From the NCBI GenBank assembly GCA_039707465.1, contig CM077643.1:244240167-244304166 (forward strand): a stretch of DNA of 64,000 bases, written 5' to 3'. This document shows, piece after piece, positions 14,321-26,673 of the stretch. The notes under the pieces are model-generated. The model was not told the origin of the DNA and searched no databases. It worked only from the letters and a program-made list of their open reading frames with translations. The stretch is from Rhabdophis nuchalis (taxonomy: Eukaryota > Chordata > Lepidosauria > Squamata > Natricidae). The position numbers and the translations under genes were made by a program. How positions within the stretch are numbered: the stretch's first letter is position 1; each line of letters starts with the position of its first letter.

Positions 14321-17283
14321 GACTCAGATGTTTACTTAGTATTTTATTTGATGCCATTGATAAACACTTCCTATTATTCGCCCGTTGTGGGGAATTCTAG
14401 GGGGAAAAGTTTGCTTGCTTTCAATATTGCCACTAAGAAAGATTTGGATCATAAAAAAGAAAAGGCTGCATTTTGCAGAAGTAATATGCTTAATAATCAT
14501 AGCTTTCACTCAATTATTTGTGCTTAGTTTAAAGATTTTAATGTTTTATTTTATCTTAGAACCTGCATACAAATCCTAGTTATTATTGCATGGCTTCTTA
14601 AGGCTGAAATTATTTTGGAAGGAAAATTAAAATGTTAATAGACTTGTGTGAGGCTTTAAGAAATCCTGGATACAAACCCTGCGTGAAATAGCTATATAAT
14701 GCCATATGGCTAGGAAAGGCATAAAAACAATGCAAACATACTTCATTGGATCATCTTTTGAAAAAGGGACCCAGAATGCATTATCAAAGTAGGTGGTGAG
14801 CTACCTGTGTTTTATGCCATTCGGGTATTAGGAAACCCCAATTTGAAATTTTTCCTGCAGTTTGAAATGCAGGATTGAATGGAAATGTAACATTTTCTAA
14901 GTTTCTAGACAATTTGAAAAAAAATATGGATATAGAAGTAGTTGATAAGATCAGGATGATAATTATAGAAAGTTATAAAATAAAAGCCACATGTTTCCAG
15001 CTCTTGAAAATTTGATAATTTTTAATCCATACTTTACATGCTAACAGAACACCCTGATTGCATCAAATTGTATTTAATATGTAATTTATAAACATTTACT
15101 TGCATACGCATGAGGACTCTTCAGTCAAAATTCTCTTCCAGTCTCCAGTTATTTTATGGTATCTATCAGATATATTTGATATGTGCTGATATCCCATATT
15201 CTTTTTTTGTGATAAACAGGTTAGGGCAATGTTAAAATCTGCTCTTAAAAATGGGGGGTGTCCATTCTTCAGGCAATTTAGTTGTTCCAGTTTGCAATTG
15301 CTTCTGTAATGTATAGTTTGTGGCATGAACTAAAATTTAAGACTTTCCCTCCCCTTACATCTGGTAACAAATCCCATTGTGTTTGTCACTTAACTTTATT
15401 TATTCCACTTTACAAGAACACTTGTTTTATCTATAACTTCTTTATATTTCTTTTTATTAATTCCACATCTTAACATGATAAATCTTAGTTTATGTGATCT
15501 AAGCCTTCAGTCTTTCGACAACCTGATTTTCTTAGTGCATTCTTGCGATCTAAATATATATTATGAATGAAAATAATGTATTACATAGGGTACAAGGCTG
15601 AATTATAGAAGGTTGTTGACAACTGAATTTTATTTACCTGGGGATTTATAACTTTCCATGTGGCTTATTTCCCCTCTAACTACATCACCTTCTGTTTAAC
15701 TCATTGCTTGCTGATACACATATACTCTGTGATTAAAATATTTAATTTTTGAGAGACTCCCTCATCAGAGACATTAAAATTCAAAAACCTCTCTTGAATT
15801 TCAGCTCCCTGGCAAGTTTTTTACCTAGCAGAGGTCATCAGATGAACCTGAAGTTAGATTGTGTTACTTCATATTAGTATCCCTCCTCTATATTTTATGT
15901 ATATATTCTAAGGCATCTTATGACTGTGAGGACTTACTAACTGATCCAATTCTATTTAGAATGCTTGTAGTCCTTCCATAAAACTTGGATAATTCTCATT
16001 TTACGCCCACTTTAAGATTAACTTTTCTGAATTATAGTTTCATTTTTTGATCTGAGTGCATCAAGCTATATTAGTTTCAGCTTCCATTTCTGTACTGTTT
16101 TACTTCATGCAAATTTTTCAAGCTGTATTCTTTTTAAATACTGAAGCAAAATAACTGTAAAGATCATCTTCCAAAATACAATTTGGTAAATGCAAAACAT
16201 GCTATGGCTCCCATGTCAATCTCTTGCATGCCAGTTCATACTTCATTTAATACTCTTTAACATTACATATCTTTTTACATGTGGAATTCTTTTCTATTTG
16301 TTTTTCCATCTTTTTTCAAAATATGAATTTTCACATTGCATAAATGCATTATTTGCTTTATGTGCCATTTTTAATACAGACAAAACATACAAGATATTTT
16401 ACTGTTGAACAGTGTACACAGATGGAAAAATAAAATTAAACACAGTATAAAAATATAAAAAATAATTAAAACTTAAAATGTGAAGCGTGTGTGTGTGTGT
16501 ATTAGGCACATTGTAGGAAAAGAATTCTCCTATAATCGGACTATTGAGAACATTATCCTGAAGTTTCTTCTTTCTGATTGTTACAAGACAGAAAGAGTAA
16601 ATCAAAGAATATCACACTATAACTGGCTTTATTTATACTTTAAAATCAACAGTTCTATGAGAGGCTTGAGTTTTATTTTTAACCATGTATATATTGGTTC
16701 ATTAAAAAGCTCACAGTTCCTACCTGAGGAACAGATGGCAGCTGCAGCCCAGAGACCTTTATATAAACCCTTCTTGTGCTTTAATTGCACTTACACCTAA
16801 ATTGAGAGTATGTGGTCGGTGTGTGTGTGCGCGCGCACGTGTGCTTATTCACATGGTCTCATATCTTAGTTATTTTTTGACTGGATTATTGCAATGCAGT
16901 GTACAGAAGGATGTTCTTGAAGACTACCTGGTAACTTCAAGTAGTCTAGAACATGGTGGCACAAGGGAGTTATGGCCATGGCACACTATGCCCATATAAC
17001 ACTGTTACCTGATCTGGTTGTCAGTAGGTTTCCAAGAACTGACTGTCCGCATGCAACGGTTTCCATTTATTAAGTGATGTAATTTGAAGATATGTAGGAG
17101 AAATGCCTCCTCTGTCATGACATCTGCTCAGTGAAGCAACTTCCTCTCAGAGGTCCAAACAGTCCTGACCCTCTTCTCTTTGACTGTTTGTCTACCTTTT
17201 CCTTTTTTTTAAATGGTTTTGATTGTTATACTGATTCCATGATTCTGCATGTCACCCAGAATCATTCTGAGTGGATAGCCTAC

Positions 17284-17302
17284 AAAGAAAGAAAGAAAGA
17301 AA

Positions 17303-17354
<52 letters not shown>

Positions 17355-17357
17355 AAA
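17284..17357 (+). repeat. (GAAA)n microsatellite
   Basis: About 74 bp of nearly pure GAAA units with one AAAAG interruption, all purine on this strand. Confidence 0.95.
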
Positions 17358-19669
17358 TAATAAATTATGTTCTCAAAATATATCATGTATTCTGCACTTT
17401 TTACATGATTGAGTTGCATCTTTAATTATATAACTGTTTTGTAGTTTTATAATAATTACGTCATTTTAATATTCTTTTTTCAAAAAATGTAGCAATATTG
17501 TACAATATTAATTAAGTATCCTCTTGTACTATTTCTGACACTGGCAGTTTATTGACCTGTATTATATAATGAGGGTAGCAACTATGTTGCATCAAACTTC
17601 AATTGGTAATGTTTCTAGGATGATATTGCTCTGGAATTTTGGCATTCAAGAAGTTCCTCAAAACCTAGTTGTGTTGTCATTGCTGAGCTGGCTATTCTTA
17701 TTCTCTCTTTATCTAGGGTTTGTCTATTTGTTTTTATAATATTTATCATTTAATATTGATGCTTATATTTTTGCATTGATTGTTTCTTTACATGCATTGT
17801 TTTATCATATTGTTGTATGACTCTCAGAGTCGTTTTTGTGAGATGGACAGCTGTAAACATTTGATTAATGAATAAATAACTAAATAACCAGGAATCTCTC
17901 ACAGGAGTTTTGAATTAAATTATTTTCAAACTCCACTAGATAACCAATGATAATTAGAATGAGGTCAACATTCTGGAAGGGGAAGGGTGTCTATTTCTGC
18001 TTTCCACTATAGAGTCAGGTAAATAACTTTATTGCTTTTCCTGATAAACTAGTGAATTATGCCTAGTAATCTGTAGCTCCAGCCCAGAGTTTGAACATTG
18101 TGTCATTTGAGTTTTAATTAGAGAGCTTATTCATCCAGAAACATCCTATTTTAGCAGCCTCCAGAAGCACTACATAGACACAGAATATTGCCAATGGATA
18201 GTCAGATAAGCGAGTGATATGACAGTGGCTGACAATAGCTACCTTTTATTTATCTAAAACGTTTCAAAGGGGAGTTTTATTATTTAGCCTAGTACTAAAA
18301 AGTACTTATATCCACTAAGATACCAATTGTCAGTGAAGAGGAATGGTAAAATACTGCACTGAGACATAAAATGATTGCAGCCAAATTATATAAATTTTAA
18401 GTGATGCCTATTTCACTGTAGAAGTATCTGATTTTTGTTTGAAAGCTGGCACTTACTTTGTTGAGCAGTGTAATTATTTGAGAGTTGCCTAAAAGAAGGA
18501 AACATGTTGGAACGCAATTTGTTCCAAAAGGAAAGTGAATCGGACTTAATTTTAGATTGGATCTCCTGATAATTAAATTGAGAAAATGAGCCATAAGCTA
18601 ATTAAAAAATCCACGGAGAGCTAGAATTGAGGCTAATAAGGCAAAGAAATTAGATTTTTTTTGTGACATTTATTGATAGCAAATACTATGAAAGAACGTG
18701 GATTTTGAAATGGGGATTTGTCTCTCTTTACACTGGAATATTGCTCAGAAAAATCCCAGTTTTTGGCTCTCAGCCAGTGGAAATAAAATTGAGTTAGGTT
18801 TACAAGTCACTTAATTTTGTTCAAACCTCCTTAGAAAATGGAAAATAATCTTGCAAGGTCCGCCAGCCAAATTATATAGCAATCTAAACATTTTGAGTTT
18901 TTGTGAAGGTTTGCAGGACCACATTAACTGTAGCTATTCAGAGAATGATCTGTGAAACTTGCACTTTAGCAGTGAGGTTGCTCCTTGATCTTTGGAGAGG
19001 ATGATCATTAAATTGTTACCATGGAAGCAGAGGGACAGAACTCACCATCTTGTTTAGTTACTGAACTTTCAGTGTAGAAAATAGAAATTCTTCCCTATGA
19101 ACCCAAAGCAAAGATTCTTGTTTTTAATTAAATCAAAGTAGATGTCATTGCCAAATACTTTCTTGAAATATCCCTCTTCCTCCCTCTCCCCCCACTCCAC
19201 GTGTGTGTGTGTGTTTATAAATTACATGTGAAATGACTAAATTTTCAAATTCCACTTTCTTGCCTGATCTACTCTGGTTCTCATTTCCCAAAAGACAATT
19301 TTGTGTAGGAAGAGAATCCATTTTGTCATGGTTACTACTTTATTACCTAGCTAGTTTGGGTGCAATTCCACTCACGTACATATAGATCACCATTAACATT
19401 AATTTGTATGTATATATTTTCACCTTTTTTCAATAGGTTCCTAGATTTTCTCTCACAGGTTTCTTCACATGGATTCTTGAGTATTCTTTGTTTAAAAGAT
19501 AATGTCAATATTTATTTTCTTAGATCATCTAAGTTACACACACAGCTCAGTGAAGTATGAATCCAGTAGAATATTGCTGCTCACATTCAGCTTTATGGAC
19601 ATGCTTGACATGCACAAAATATCGATACTGTTTAATAGAACCACTGTATGTTTTATTTTCATGCCTTAG

Positions 19670-19981
19670 GATACTGTGGCGCTGACATAAAAGCACTTTG
19701 TACTGAAGCTGCCTTGATTGCCCTGCGACGGCGCTATCCTCAGATCTATGCGAGCAGTCAAAAATTGCAGCTTGATGTTTCTTCAATAGTTCTCAGTGCA
19801 CAAGACTTCTATCATGCAATGCAGAATATCGTGCCTGCTTCTCAACGTGCTGTAACATCATCAGGGCATGCTTTGTCTCCCATCATAAGGCCATTGTTGG
19901 AAAGAACCTTCAACGAAATGCTGGCTGTTTTACATAAAGTATTTCCTCATGCTGAATTCAGTCAGGGTGACAAAAGAGAAG
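19670..19981 (+). CDS. ATAD2B: ATAD2B coding exon, AAA+ domain 1 lid and linker
   Basis: The acceptor is TGCCTTAG and the donor GTATTT. Residues 416-519 begin GYCGADIKALCTEAAL, the AAA lid with sensor-2 region, and continue through YPQIYASSQKLQLDVSS to FPHAEFSQGDKRE. This is the strongest stretch for assigning ATAD2B over ATAD2, which has KSICAEAALCALRRRYPQIY here (from memory). The exon is 312 bp, the second largest in the window. Confidence 0.97.
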
Positions 19982-20259
19982 GTATTTCTATGTTTTTAAT
20001 CCATTTTATGGCAACCCCTTAGTTCCTGTAGAAACCTAAGATTGGTTTTTTGAAATGATAGAGCGGTAGAAGTGAATGGCAATAAAGTATAAAATAAAAA
20101 GATGGCAGAAAAAAAATGGGTATATATGAAATAATTTGAGAGTTCATTGCTCTCTGAATTTAGGGAGCCAAAAGGATGGCTTTGGGAAAGACATTCAGAA
20201 ACCATTATGAAAACAAAAAATTCAGAAACTTGCCTTGAGTTTTGAGAAAAAAGAAAGTA

Positions 20260-20400
20260 CAGGTAATCCTCAGTTAACAACCACTCATTCAGAAACCATT
20301 TGAAGTTACAATGACATTGAACAAATGATGGTTATGATTGGTCCTTGAAATTCCCACTAGGTGGCGCTGCTTCTCTTTTGTAGCACTGTTGCCTTAGAAT
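20260..20400. mobile_element. MITE fragment, CAGGTAATCC family
   Basis: It starts ACAGGTAATCCTCAGTTAAC and contains GAAGTTACAATGACATTGAA. The start and order match the family of the copy at 21678. The right terminus is missing. Confidence 0.5.
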
Positions 20401-20829
20401 ACTCATTGAAAATTAGTTTGGCTGATATTTGTAAGACTTTTTTAAAATCACTAATAACCAAATTGACCCAGACTCAATAGACACAAAACACTGGAAATTG
20501 ATTGTGTTTTTGTATTTTCCCTCAATAGATGGAAAGAGATTTCTATTTTACAAAAGGAACACTTACAAATAAAAGAAGAACATTATCAATTCCTTTGACT
20601 AGTGCAGAAATGAATCTTAATAATAAAATGATTTTCTATTTTAACTGTTCTTTATAAGCTGTTTGTCTACACTATTCTTTTCAAGTCCAAGCTCACTATA
20701 TTTTCATAGCTTTGTATTCTATATTCCCTATATATATGTTTGTGACCGACTTCCATGTTTCTGTTGCCTTATTCCCAGTGTATCTTTGCATAATTGCTCA
20801 AGACCACTCTTAGACATTTTCTTCTATAA

Positions 20830-20953
20830 CAGGGATGTCCAAACTTGGGAACTTTAAGACTTGTGGACTTCAACTCCCAGAATTCCCCAGCCAGCATAGG
20901 AGTTGGGAGTTGAAGTCCACAAGTCTTAAAGTTCCCAAGTTTGGACATCCCTG
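20830..20953. mobile_element. Near-palindromic hAT-like MITE
   Basis: The 124-bp element is almost entirely self-complementary: about 50-bp arms beginning CAGGGATGTCCAAACTTGGG and ending in its exact reverse complement. The flanks TTCTATAA (20822-20829) and TTCTATAG (20954-20961) give a 7/8 target duplication. It has no coding capacity. The identity of the arms suggests a fairly young insertion or strong folding constraint. Confidence 0.88.
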
Positions 20954-21677
20954 TTCTATAGAGTTCAATCTGTCTTTTCTTTTCATTTTTTTTGGAGGGG
21001 CTATTTCTGTTCTGTCAAAGTCTTTTATTTTTTTTAATCTTTGCTTACTATTTTTTTAAAACCTTTGTTTTCTTGTTTCTAACCAGCCTTCTTGATTCCC
21101 CTCCCCGCCCTTCTGAGTCTTTATTCCATCTGAAGGAAAATGCTTGAAGATCTTTTGCTTCATAACATTTCTGAGGGAAGGAATCATTTTTTTCTGCCCT
21201 CCTCCCTCCAGTTTTCTTAGCTGTTGCCTCCTTTTTGTAGCCTCTTCTCATCTTTTAGTTTGCATCTTTACGTTGATTCCTGGATTTGGGTTCGCAACCT
21301 CTTCCTAATGAAGCCTGTGTTAGCAGAATTTACTTGCAGCCATCTTGCCTGCCTTCCTGCGCAGTGCTGCAATTTGATTGACAGCTGTAGTTTTATTGAC
21401 AAATAAATCCTGACTATGAGGAAGAGCCAAGAAGAGAAGGAGAATACAACCTCAAGCAGTCTGACAATCCATATTCCCTCCCTTCTAGCCTTTTGGAAAC
21501 AATTAAAGACTGAATTATTCTAGATATAAGCTTGCTGACTTAATGTATTGTACAATATTTATTTCTCTTATTCTCCTATATATCAGAATTTAGATGTTTA
21601 AATTTTCATTTTATTGCCAGCCACCAAGAGGTGATTGACTGCAGCAGGACATAAACCCAATAAATAAATAATCAAAC

Positions 21678-22057
21678 ACAGATAGTCCACAGCTTATGAC
21701 CATAATTGAGTCTGGAAGTCATGCTGGACATTAAGTGGGTTTTCAAGTGATTGCACCTAATTTTATGATTTGCTAAGTCGATTAACATGGTAATTGTGGT
21801 CATTTTCTACAATTGGTCAGCGAATCCATTGTCCACAGTGGACCTTTTTTGCCAGAAGTAAATGTAGGTATCCAGTAAAAAAACCTTAAATTGCAGTCTG
21901 TAGGACACTGGAAATGGCCATAACTGTGGGCTGATTCCCAAGCACCAGTTATGTGACTATTGGGAGTGAGCGGCCATTGTAACTTCAAATTCTGGTGATA
22001 ATTCTGGTGATTTTGAACAGTTGCTAAGCGACCAATCATAAGTCAAAGACTACTTGT
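21678..22057. mobile_element. MITE with TAGTCC termini
   Basis: The left end ACAGATAGTCCACAGCTTAT and the right end (complement ACAAGTAGTCTTTGACTTAT) form an inverted pair of about 20 bp with mismatches. The interior has TTGCTAAGCGACCAATCATA. The same family recurs at 20260, 45283 and 49527. The superfamily is not clear. Confidence 0.65.
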
Positions 22058-23062
22058 ACAGTAATTTAATCAGTTATGTATTTCTCGATTTTATATATTA
22101 CTGTTACTGATTTTCAGATATTGCTGTCATAGTTCCTCAACAGTTAGATGAGTAAAGTGAGATAACGGGCAATGAGTATTCTGTATTAGTGTGACTCTTA
22201 CTTTTATTAGAAAATTTTGCTGGAAGAATATCATTCAGAGCTTCTTCTACATTAATGTGATGCAGTGAAAATTCTTGCAAATGCAGTTATAATTCTTCCC
22301 TGGCTTAATAAATCACTGGACTTTGTTTAGCCAGACAAATTTGGGTGGGAAAAATATTGTGTTATCTGTTCTTACTTATTCTAACCAATAACAGACAAGG
22401 CATTGAAATAAAACAACTTTGGGTATAAATTTGAATGAAGTTCTAAATATTAGAAAAAATATTTATTTTGGCTTTTTAGATATGAATATTCCGACATAAC
22501 TTGTTCTATGTTTATTATTGCTCTCTTCACAGTACAGATATACTCCAAGCTTATTTTGTTTAGCAATGTTTAGACTGGACATGGCAATTGACATTCTCAG
22601 AAACCCAAAAGGTTCCTTAGTTTTCCCCTTGTCTAAGAATACAGAAATTGCACGACTGACCTTTAAATCTCATTGGGTTGGATTTTCTTTGTTATTTTGT
22701 CCTCAAGGTCAGAAAATGTTTAGACTACTTGGAACTTGTGTTCTGATAATTTTTTTATGAAGACTGTTAGGAAGTTTTTAAGTAGTTGATACAAAATACT
22801 TCTACTTCCTTTACTTTTTATCACTGTCTCTAACCAGAATGATAGCTCCTAAAGGGACTGTGTTGATAGCTGGAACATCAATTCTATAACAGGGTTGAAA
22901 GATCTTTAAGCAGATTAAATATTTTAATATGTTGGGGTTGACATTTTAAATTTTTCTATGTGAAAGGATTGCATATATTAATGTGTTAGAAAATGATTGT
23001 ACTTTTAATACTTTTAAGGGGATCGATATATTTTAATATTTTTTTTAATTTTAATTAAACAG

Positions 23063-23195
23063 GTGCACCAAATTTAATTTTGGATGATAGTGAAGATGAA
23101 AATGTTTCATCAATATTTGAAACAAGTTGCCAGCCGGGATCACCAAAGAAACAATTACCAACTGCTGTACATAAACCTTACCTTCATTATACAAT
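23063..23195 (+). CDS. ATAD2B: ATAD2B coding exon, inter-AAA linker
   Basis: The acceptor is AATTAAACAG and the donor GTAAGT. Residues 520-563 contain LILDDSEDENVSSIFET and then a Ser/Pro-rich part ending KPYLHYT. It links the two AAA+ domains and looks less conserved than its neighbours. Codon 564 (Met) is split across an 8.7 kb repeat-filled intron. Confidence 0.95.
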
Positions 23196-23374
23196 GTAAG
23201 TTAATAACTCTGGTACTGTATTCATCAAGAATTAAAAAAACATATCTCTTGCAGTGCAAAGTAAACATATTAGTATACTAGCTATACCCGTCCACGCGTT
23301 GCTGTGGCCCAGTCTGGTTAAATGGCCAACCAAACTGTGTGTAGATCTACACCTGCACACATAGACACAACCAC

Positions 23375-23917
23375 CATATAACCCCCAACCTACCTACCTA
23401 CTGTATTTCCCCCTATCTATCCCTCTACCTACCTACCTACTGTATTTCTTTCTTTCTCACTCTATCTACCTACCTACTGTATTTCCCCCTCTCTATCCCT
23501 CTACCTACCTACCTACTGTATTTCTCCCTCTTTCTCTATTCCTCTACCTACCTACCTACTGTATTTCTCGCTATCTATCTATACACCTACCTACCTACCT
23601 ACGGTATTTCTCCCTCTCTGTCTATCCCTCTACTTACCTACCTATTGTATTTCTTGCTTTCTTCCTCTACCTACTGTATTTCTCGCTATCTATCTATACA
23701 CCTACCTACCTACCTACCTACTGTATTTCTCCCTCTGTGTCTATCCCTCTACCTACCTACCTACTGTATTTCTCCCTATCTATCTATCCCCCTACTTACC
23801 TACCTACTATATTTCTTCCTTTCTCCCTCTACCTACCTGCCTACCTACCTACCTACTGTATTTCTCCCTATCTATCCGTCTACCTACCGACCTACCTACC
23901 GACCTACTGTATTTCTT

Positions 23918-23980
<63 letters not shown>

Positions 23981-24462
23981 TAGCTAGCTAGCTAGCTAGC
24001 TAGCTACCTACCTACCTACCTACCTACCTACCTACCTACCTACCTACCTACCTACCTACCTACATTTCTTCCTTTCTCCCTCTACCTACCTACCTACTGT
24101 ATTTTTCGCTATCTATCTATACACCTACCTACCTACGGTATTTCTCCCTCTCTGTCTATCCCTCTACTTACCTACCTATTGTATTTCTTGCTTTCTCCCT
24201 CTACTTATCTACCTACCTGCCTACCTACTGTATTTCTCCCGTCTATCTCTCTACCTACCTACCTAATGTATTTCTCCCTATCTATCTATCCACCTACCTA
24301 CCTACCTACCTACCTACCTACCTACCTACCTACCTACCTACTGTATTTCTCCCTCTATCCATCTACCTACCTACCTACCCACCTACTATATTTCTTCCTT
24401 TCTCCACCTACCTACCTACCGTATTTCTCTCTATCACCCTATCTACCTACCTACCTACTGTG

Positions 24463-24548
<86 letters not shown>

Positions 24549-24552
24549 CCTG
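23375..24552 (+). repeat. Compound CTAC/CTAT/CTGT microsatellite with higher-order unit
   Basis: About 1.18 kb made of a loose unit of roughly 30-60 bp, (CTAC)n then TGTATTTCTCCCT and CTATCC, repeated about 20 times. Pure runs interrupt it: CTGT at 23918-23972, TAGC at 23980-24005, CTAC at 24005-24062 and TATC at 24465-24547. Open frames rich in Leu-Pro-Thr-Tyr here are artefacts. Confidence 0.92.
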
Positions 24553-24677
24553 GGGATGACGTAAAAAGCATGCCAAATGCAGGGGGTCATGCACATAGCA
24601 TTATGGATATGGCACACCTGTGCACATCGCCCCTGCACTCCCCCTGTTTTTGGCACGCGAGCCAAAAAAGGTTAGCC
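24553..24677. mobile_element. hAT-like remnant inside CR1 (copy 1)
   Basis: Its sequence (GGATGACGTAAAAAGCATGC through GGTTAGCCATCACTG) matches the right part of the element at 29943-30283, and it is followed by the same CCCTATAC octamer and CR1 sequence. The left part has been replaced by the expanded TATC array. Confidence 0.8.
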
Positions 24678-24965
24678 ATCACTGCCCTATACCATTTCAG
24701 ACAAATGGCTCTCCAACATCTTCTTGAAGACTTGCAGTGTTGGGGCATTCACAACTTCTGGAGGCAACTTCTGTTCCACTGATTAATTGTTCTGTCAGGA
24801 AATTTCTCCTCACCTCTAAGTTGCTTCTCTCCTTGATTAGTTTCCACCCATTGCTTCTTGTTCTGCCCTCAGGTGCTTTGGAGAATAATTTGACTCCCTC
24901 TTCTTTGTGGCAACCCCTGAGATATTGGAAGGCTGCTATCCTGTCTCACCTAGTCCCTCTTTTAT
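24678..24965 (-). mobile_element. CR1 LINE fragment (3' region)
   Basis: CCATTTCAGACAAATGGCTC, CAACATCTTCTTGAAGACTT, GGGGCATTCACAACTTCTGG, TTTCCACCCATTGCTTCTTG and ACTCCCTCTTC in order are the reverse complement of the CR1 3' region familiar from sauropsids. The 3' end points left. It adjoins a separate LINE tail (GGGCAGTATATAAGTG, about 24966-25020). Confidence 0.8.
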
Positions 24966-25071
24966 TAGAGTCCTTCGGGAGATAGGGCAGTATATAAGTG
25001 TAAATAATAAAAAAAATAAATTAAACTGTATTTCCCCCCTCTCTCTATTCCCCTATCTACCTACCTACTAT

Positions 25072-25436
25072 AATACAATAATACAATAGCAGAGTTGGAA
25101 GGGACCTTGGAGGTCATCTAGTCCAACCCCGCTGCTCAAGCAGGAGACCCTACACAACATCAAACAAATGGCTGTCCAACATCTTCTTAAAGACTTGCAG
25201 CGTTGGGGCATTCACAACTTCTGGAGGCAACTTCTGTTCCACTGATTAATTCTTCTAACTGTCAGGAAATTTCCCCTCAGTTCTAACTTGCTTCTCTCCT
25301 TGATTAGTTTCCACCCATTGCTTCTTGTTCTGCCCTCAGGTGCCTTGGAGAATAGTTTGATTCCCTCTTCTTTGGGGAAGCCTCTGAGATACTGGAAGAC
25401 TGCTATCATGTCACCCTTAGTCCTTCTTTTTGTTAA
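25072..25436 (-). mobile_element. CR1 LINE fragment with 3' end
   Basis: It starts at its 3' tail (AATACAATAATACAATAGC), followed by GAGTTGGAAGGGACCTTGGA and GGTCATCTAGTCCAACCCC, then the same body as the fragment at 24678. The 3' tail abuts the microsatellite array, fitting the CR1-linked microsatellite seeding described for snakes. Confidence 0.88.
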
Positions 25437-25908
25437 ACTGTATTTCTTCCTCTCTCTCTATGGGCCACCTGGGAGTTTGCTATCTCAGTGCCTTTTTGGC
25501 CCTAAGAAGCCTCCGTACAGTCTTTTTGAGGAACTGACTGTTGGAAATGCCAGGTGGGAGGAGTTACAGGGAGGTGAAAAAAATTTCAGTGGTACATTTT
25601 ACATTTGTGTACTGTGTACATGACACACGTGTGCTAGGCACAAAATGAGTTGCTATTCTATTATCCGAAGTCCTTGTGAACATTGTGTGAAAAATTGAGG
25701 TAAATCGGTCCAGTAGTTTTTGAGATTAGTGGATTCGTACAAACTATTTTACATTTTTATTTATATAGATTATGTACAACATTATTTTAATATAAACATT
25801 GAGATGTCTAATGATTTTTCATATATCAGATGTTGACATTAGACTTTTAAGAACCAAACAGTACAAATAATGATTCTTGATAGCTATTTAATGACTTTGT
25901 GGGAAAGT

Positions 25909-26280
25909 ATCGTATTTTTCAGAGTATAAAACGCACCTTTTCCCCTCAAAAAAGAGCCTGAAAATCTGGGCGCATCTTATACACTGAACACAGCATCTTT
26001 TGCCTCCCAAAACCCCATCCCCTTCACCAAAATGGCTGTGCATAGCTTTTAGGAGGCTTTCAAAGAGCTCCTGGGGGCTGAGGAGGCAGAAATGAGCAAA
26101 AAAATGGGCCGTTTTTTGCTTAATGATCCCCCCCCCCATCCCTAGGAGAACTCTATAAGCCTCCTAAAGGCTATTCATGCCCCCCCTTTTTTTTAAAGGG
26201 TCCATTTTCGTGAAAAATGGGCTGTTTTCGGGAGACTTGCACAGTGCAAAAACTTTTTTTTTAAAGATGTTATATGGACA
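25909..26280. mobile_element. TIR element fragment, CGTATTTTTC family
   Basis: It begins ATCGTATTTTTCAGAGTATA AAACGCACC and has CTGGGCGCATCTTATACACT internally, resembling a common vertebrate TIR family with a CGTATTTTTCGGAGTATAAG start. No right terminus is visible. The end is related to the foldback termini at 26674 (CGTATTTATCGGCGTATAAC). Confidence 0.55.
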
Positions 26281-26294
26281 TGCCTTTAATGTCC

Positions 26295-26560
26295 TGTACT
26301 GCTGGCTTCTGGACCAGCTACGCGTTCTGAATGGCCTTTAAGGAGAGCCCCAGTAAAATTCATTGTTATAGTCCAAACACAAGCATGAAAGATTGTACCT
26401 CCTGCTTCTGACAGGATAATTGATACACTTGATGAATTTTCATAAAGGTTTTCCTGGCCACTTCTGCCATCTAATCCTTGAATAGCAAATGTAAATTCAG
26501 GACCCATCAAATTGGGTACCAGTCCCTCCCCCTGACTTTGGTGGGGTCCATTGTAACTTT
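26295..26560 (-). mobile_element. LINE fragment (L2/CR1 group)
   Basis: CTTCTGGACCAGCTACGCG, GGCCTTTAAGGAGAGCCCC and TGTTATAGTCCAAACAC parallel, with decay, the antisense reverse-transcriptase segment at 56565-56640 (CTGCACTAGCTTTCG, AAGGGAAGCCCCATGTAGAG, GCAGTAGTCGAGTC). It is old and interrupted. Confidence 0.55.
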
Positions 26561-26673
26561 GAACATCACTAAGTGACAGGTGGTGAAATGAGGACAATTT
26601 GGAAACAGGTGGCTGTGTTAGTAGATCTGAAAACCTGACCTGAGAAGAGACCTCAGAAGTTATAGACTCAAGC

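Larger units (their letters stand above)
12663..19669 (+). other. ATAD2B: 7.0 kb intron, mostly unique
   Basis: It holds a Sauria-type SINE (14018-14320), a coding-like antisense segment (13424-13569), a GAAA microsatellite (17284-17357) and short TG runs near 16486 and 19201. The remainder, including 14321-17283 and 17358-19669, is AT-rich with no recognised element. Confidence 0.8.
19982..23062 (+). other. ATAD2B: Intron with small inverted-repeat elements
   Basis: It contains three elements, at 20260-20400, 20830-20953 and 21678-22057. A LINE-like tail (AACCCAATAAATAAATAATC) is near 21655. The rest is AT-rich. Confidence 0.8.
23278..25769 (-). mobile_element. Helitron-like element, copy 1, with CR1/hAT payload
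   Basis: Read on the minus strand it starts TCTATATAAATAAAAATG (right end) and finishes GGGTATAGCTAG (left end), with the host bases A and T outside, so it lies between A and T without target duplication. Just inside the 3' end is a short GC-rich inverted repeat (CCAC...GTGG). These are the classic Helitron signatures. No Rep/helicase frame is present, so it is non-autonomous. It contains a microsatellite array of about 1.2 kb, two CR1 fragments and a hAT remnant. It shares ends, payload and order with 29372-30874. Confidence 0.65.

Noticed and set aside
23375..24552. Regularly spaced repeat resembling a CRISPR-like array
   Set aside because: Spacers are themselves repetitive and of variable length, and the DNA is vertebrate nuclear; it is a compound microsatellite.
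23645..24559. Open frames rich in Leu-Pro-Thr-Tyr-Ser
   Set aside because: Translation of the CTAC/CTAT/CTGT array; no start context, splice sites or non-repetitive sequence.
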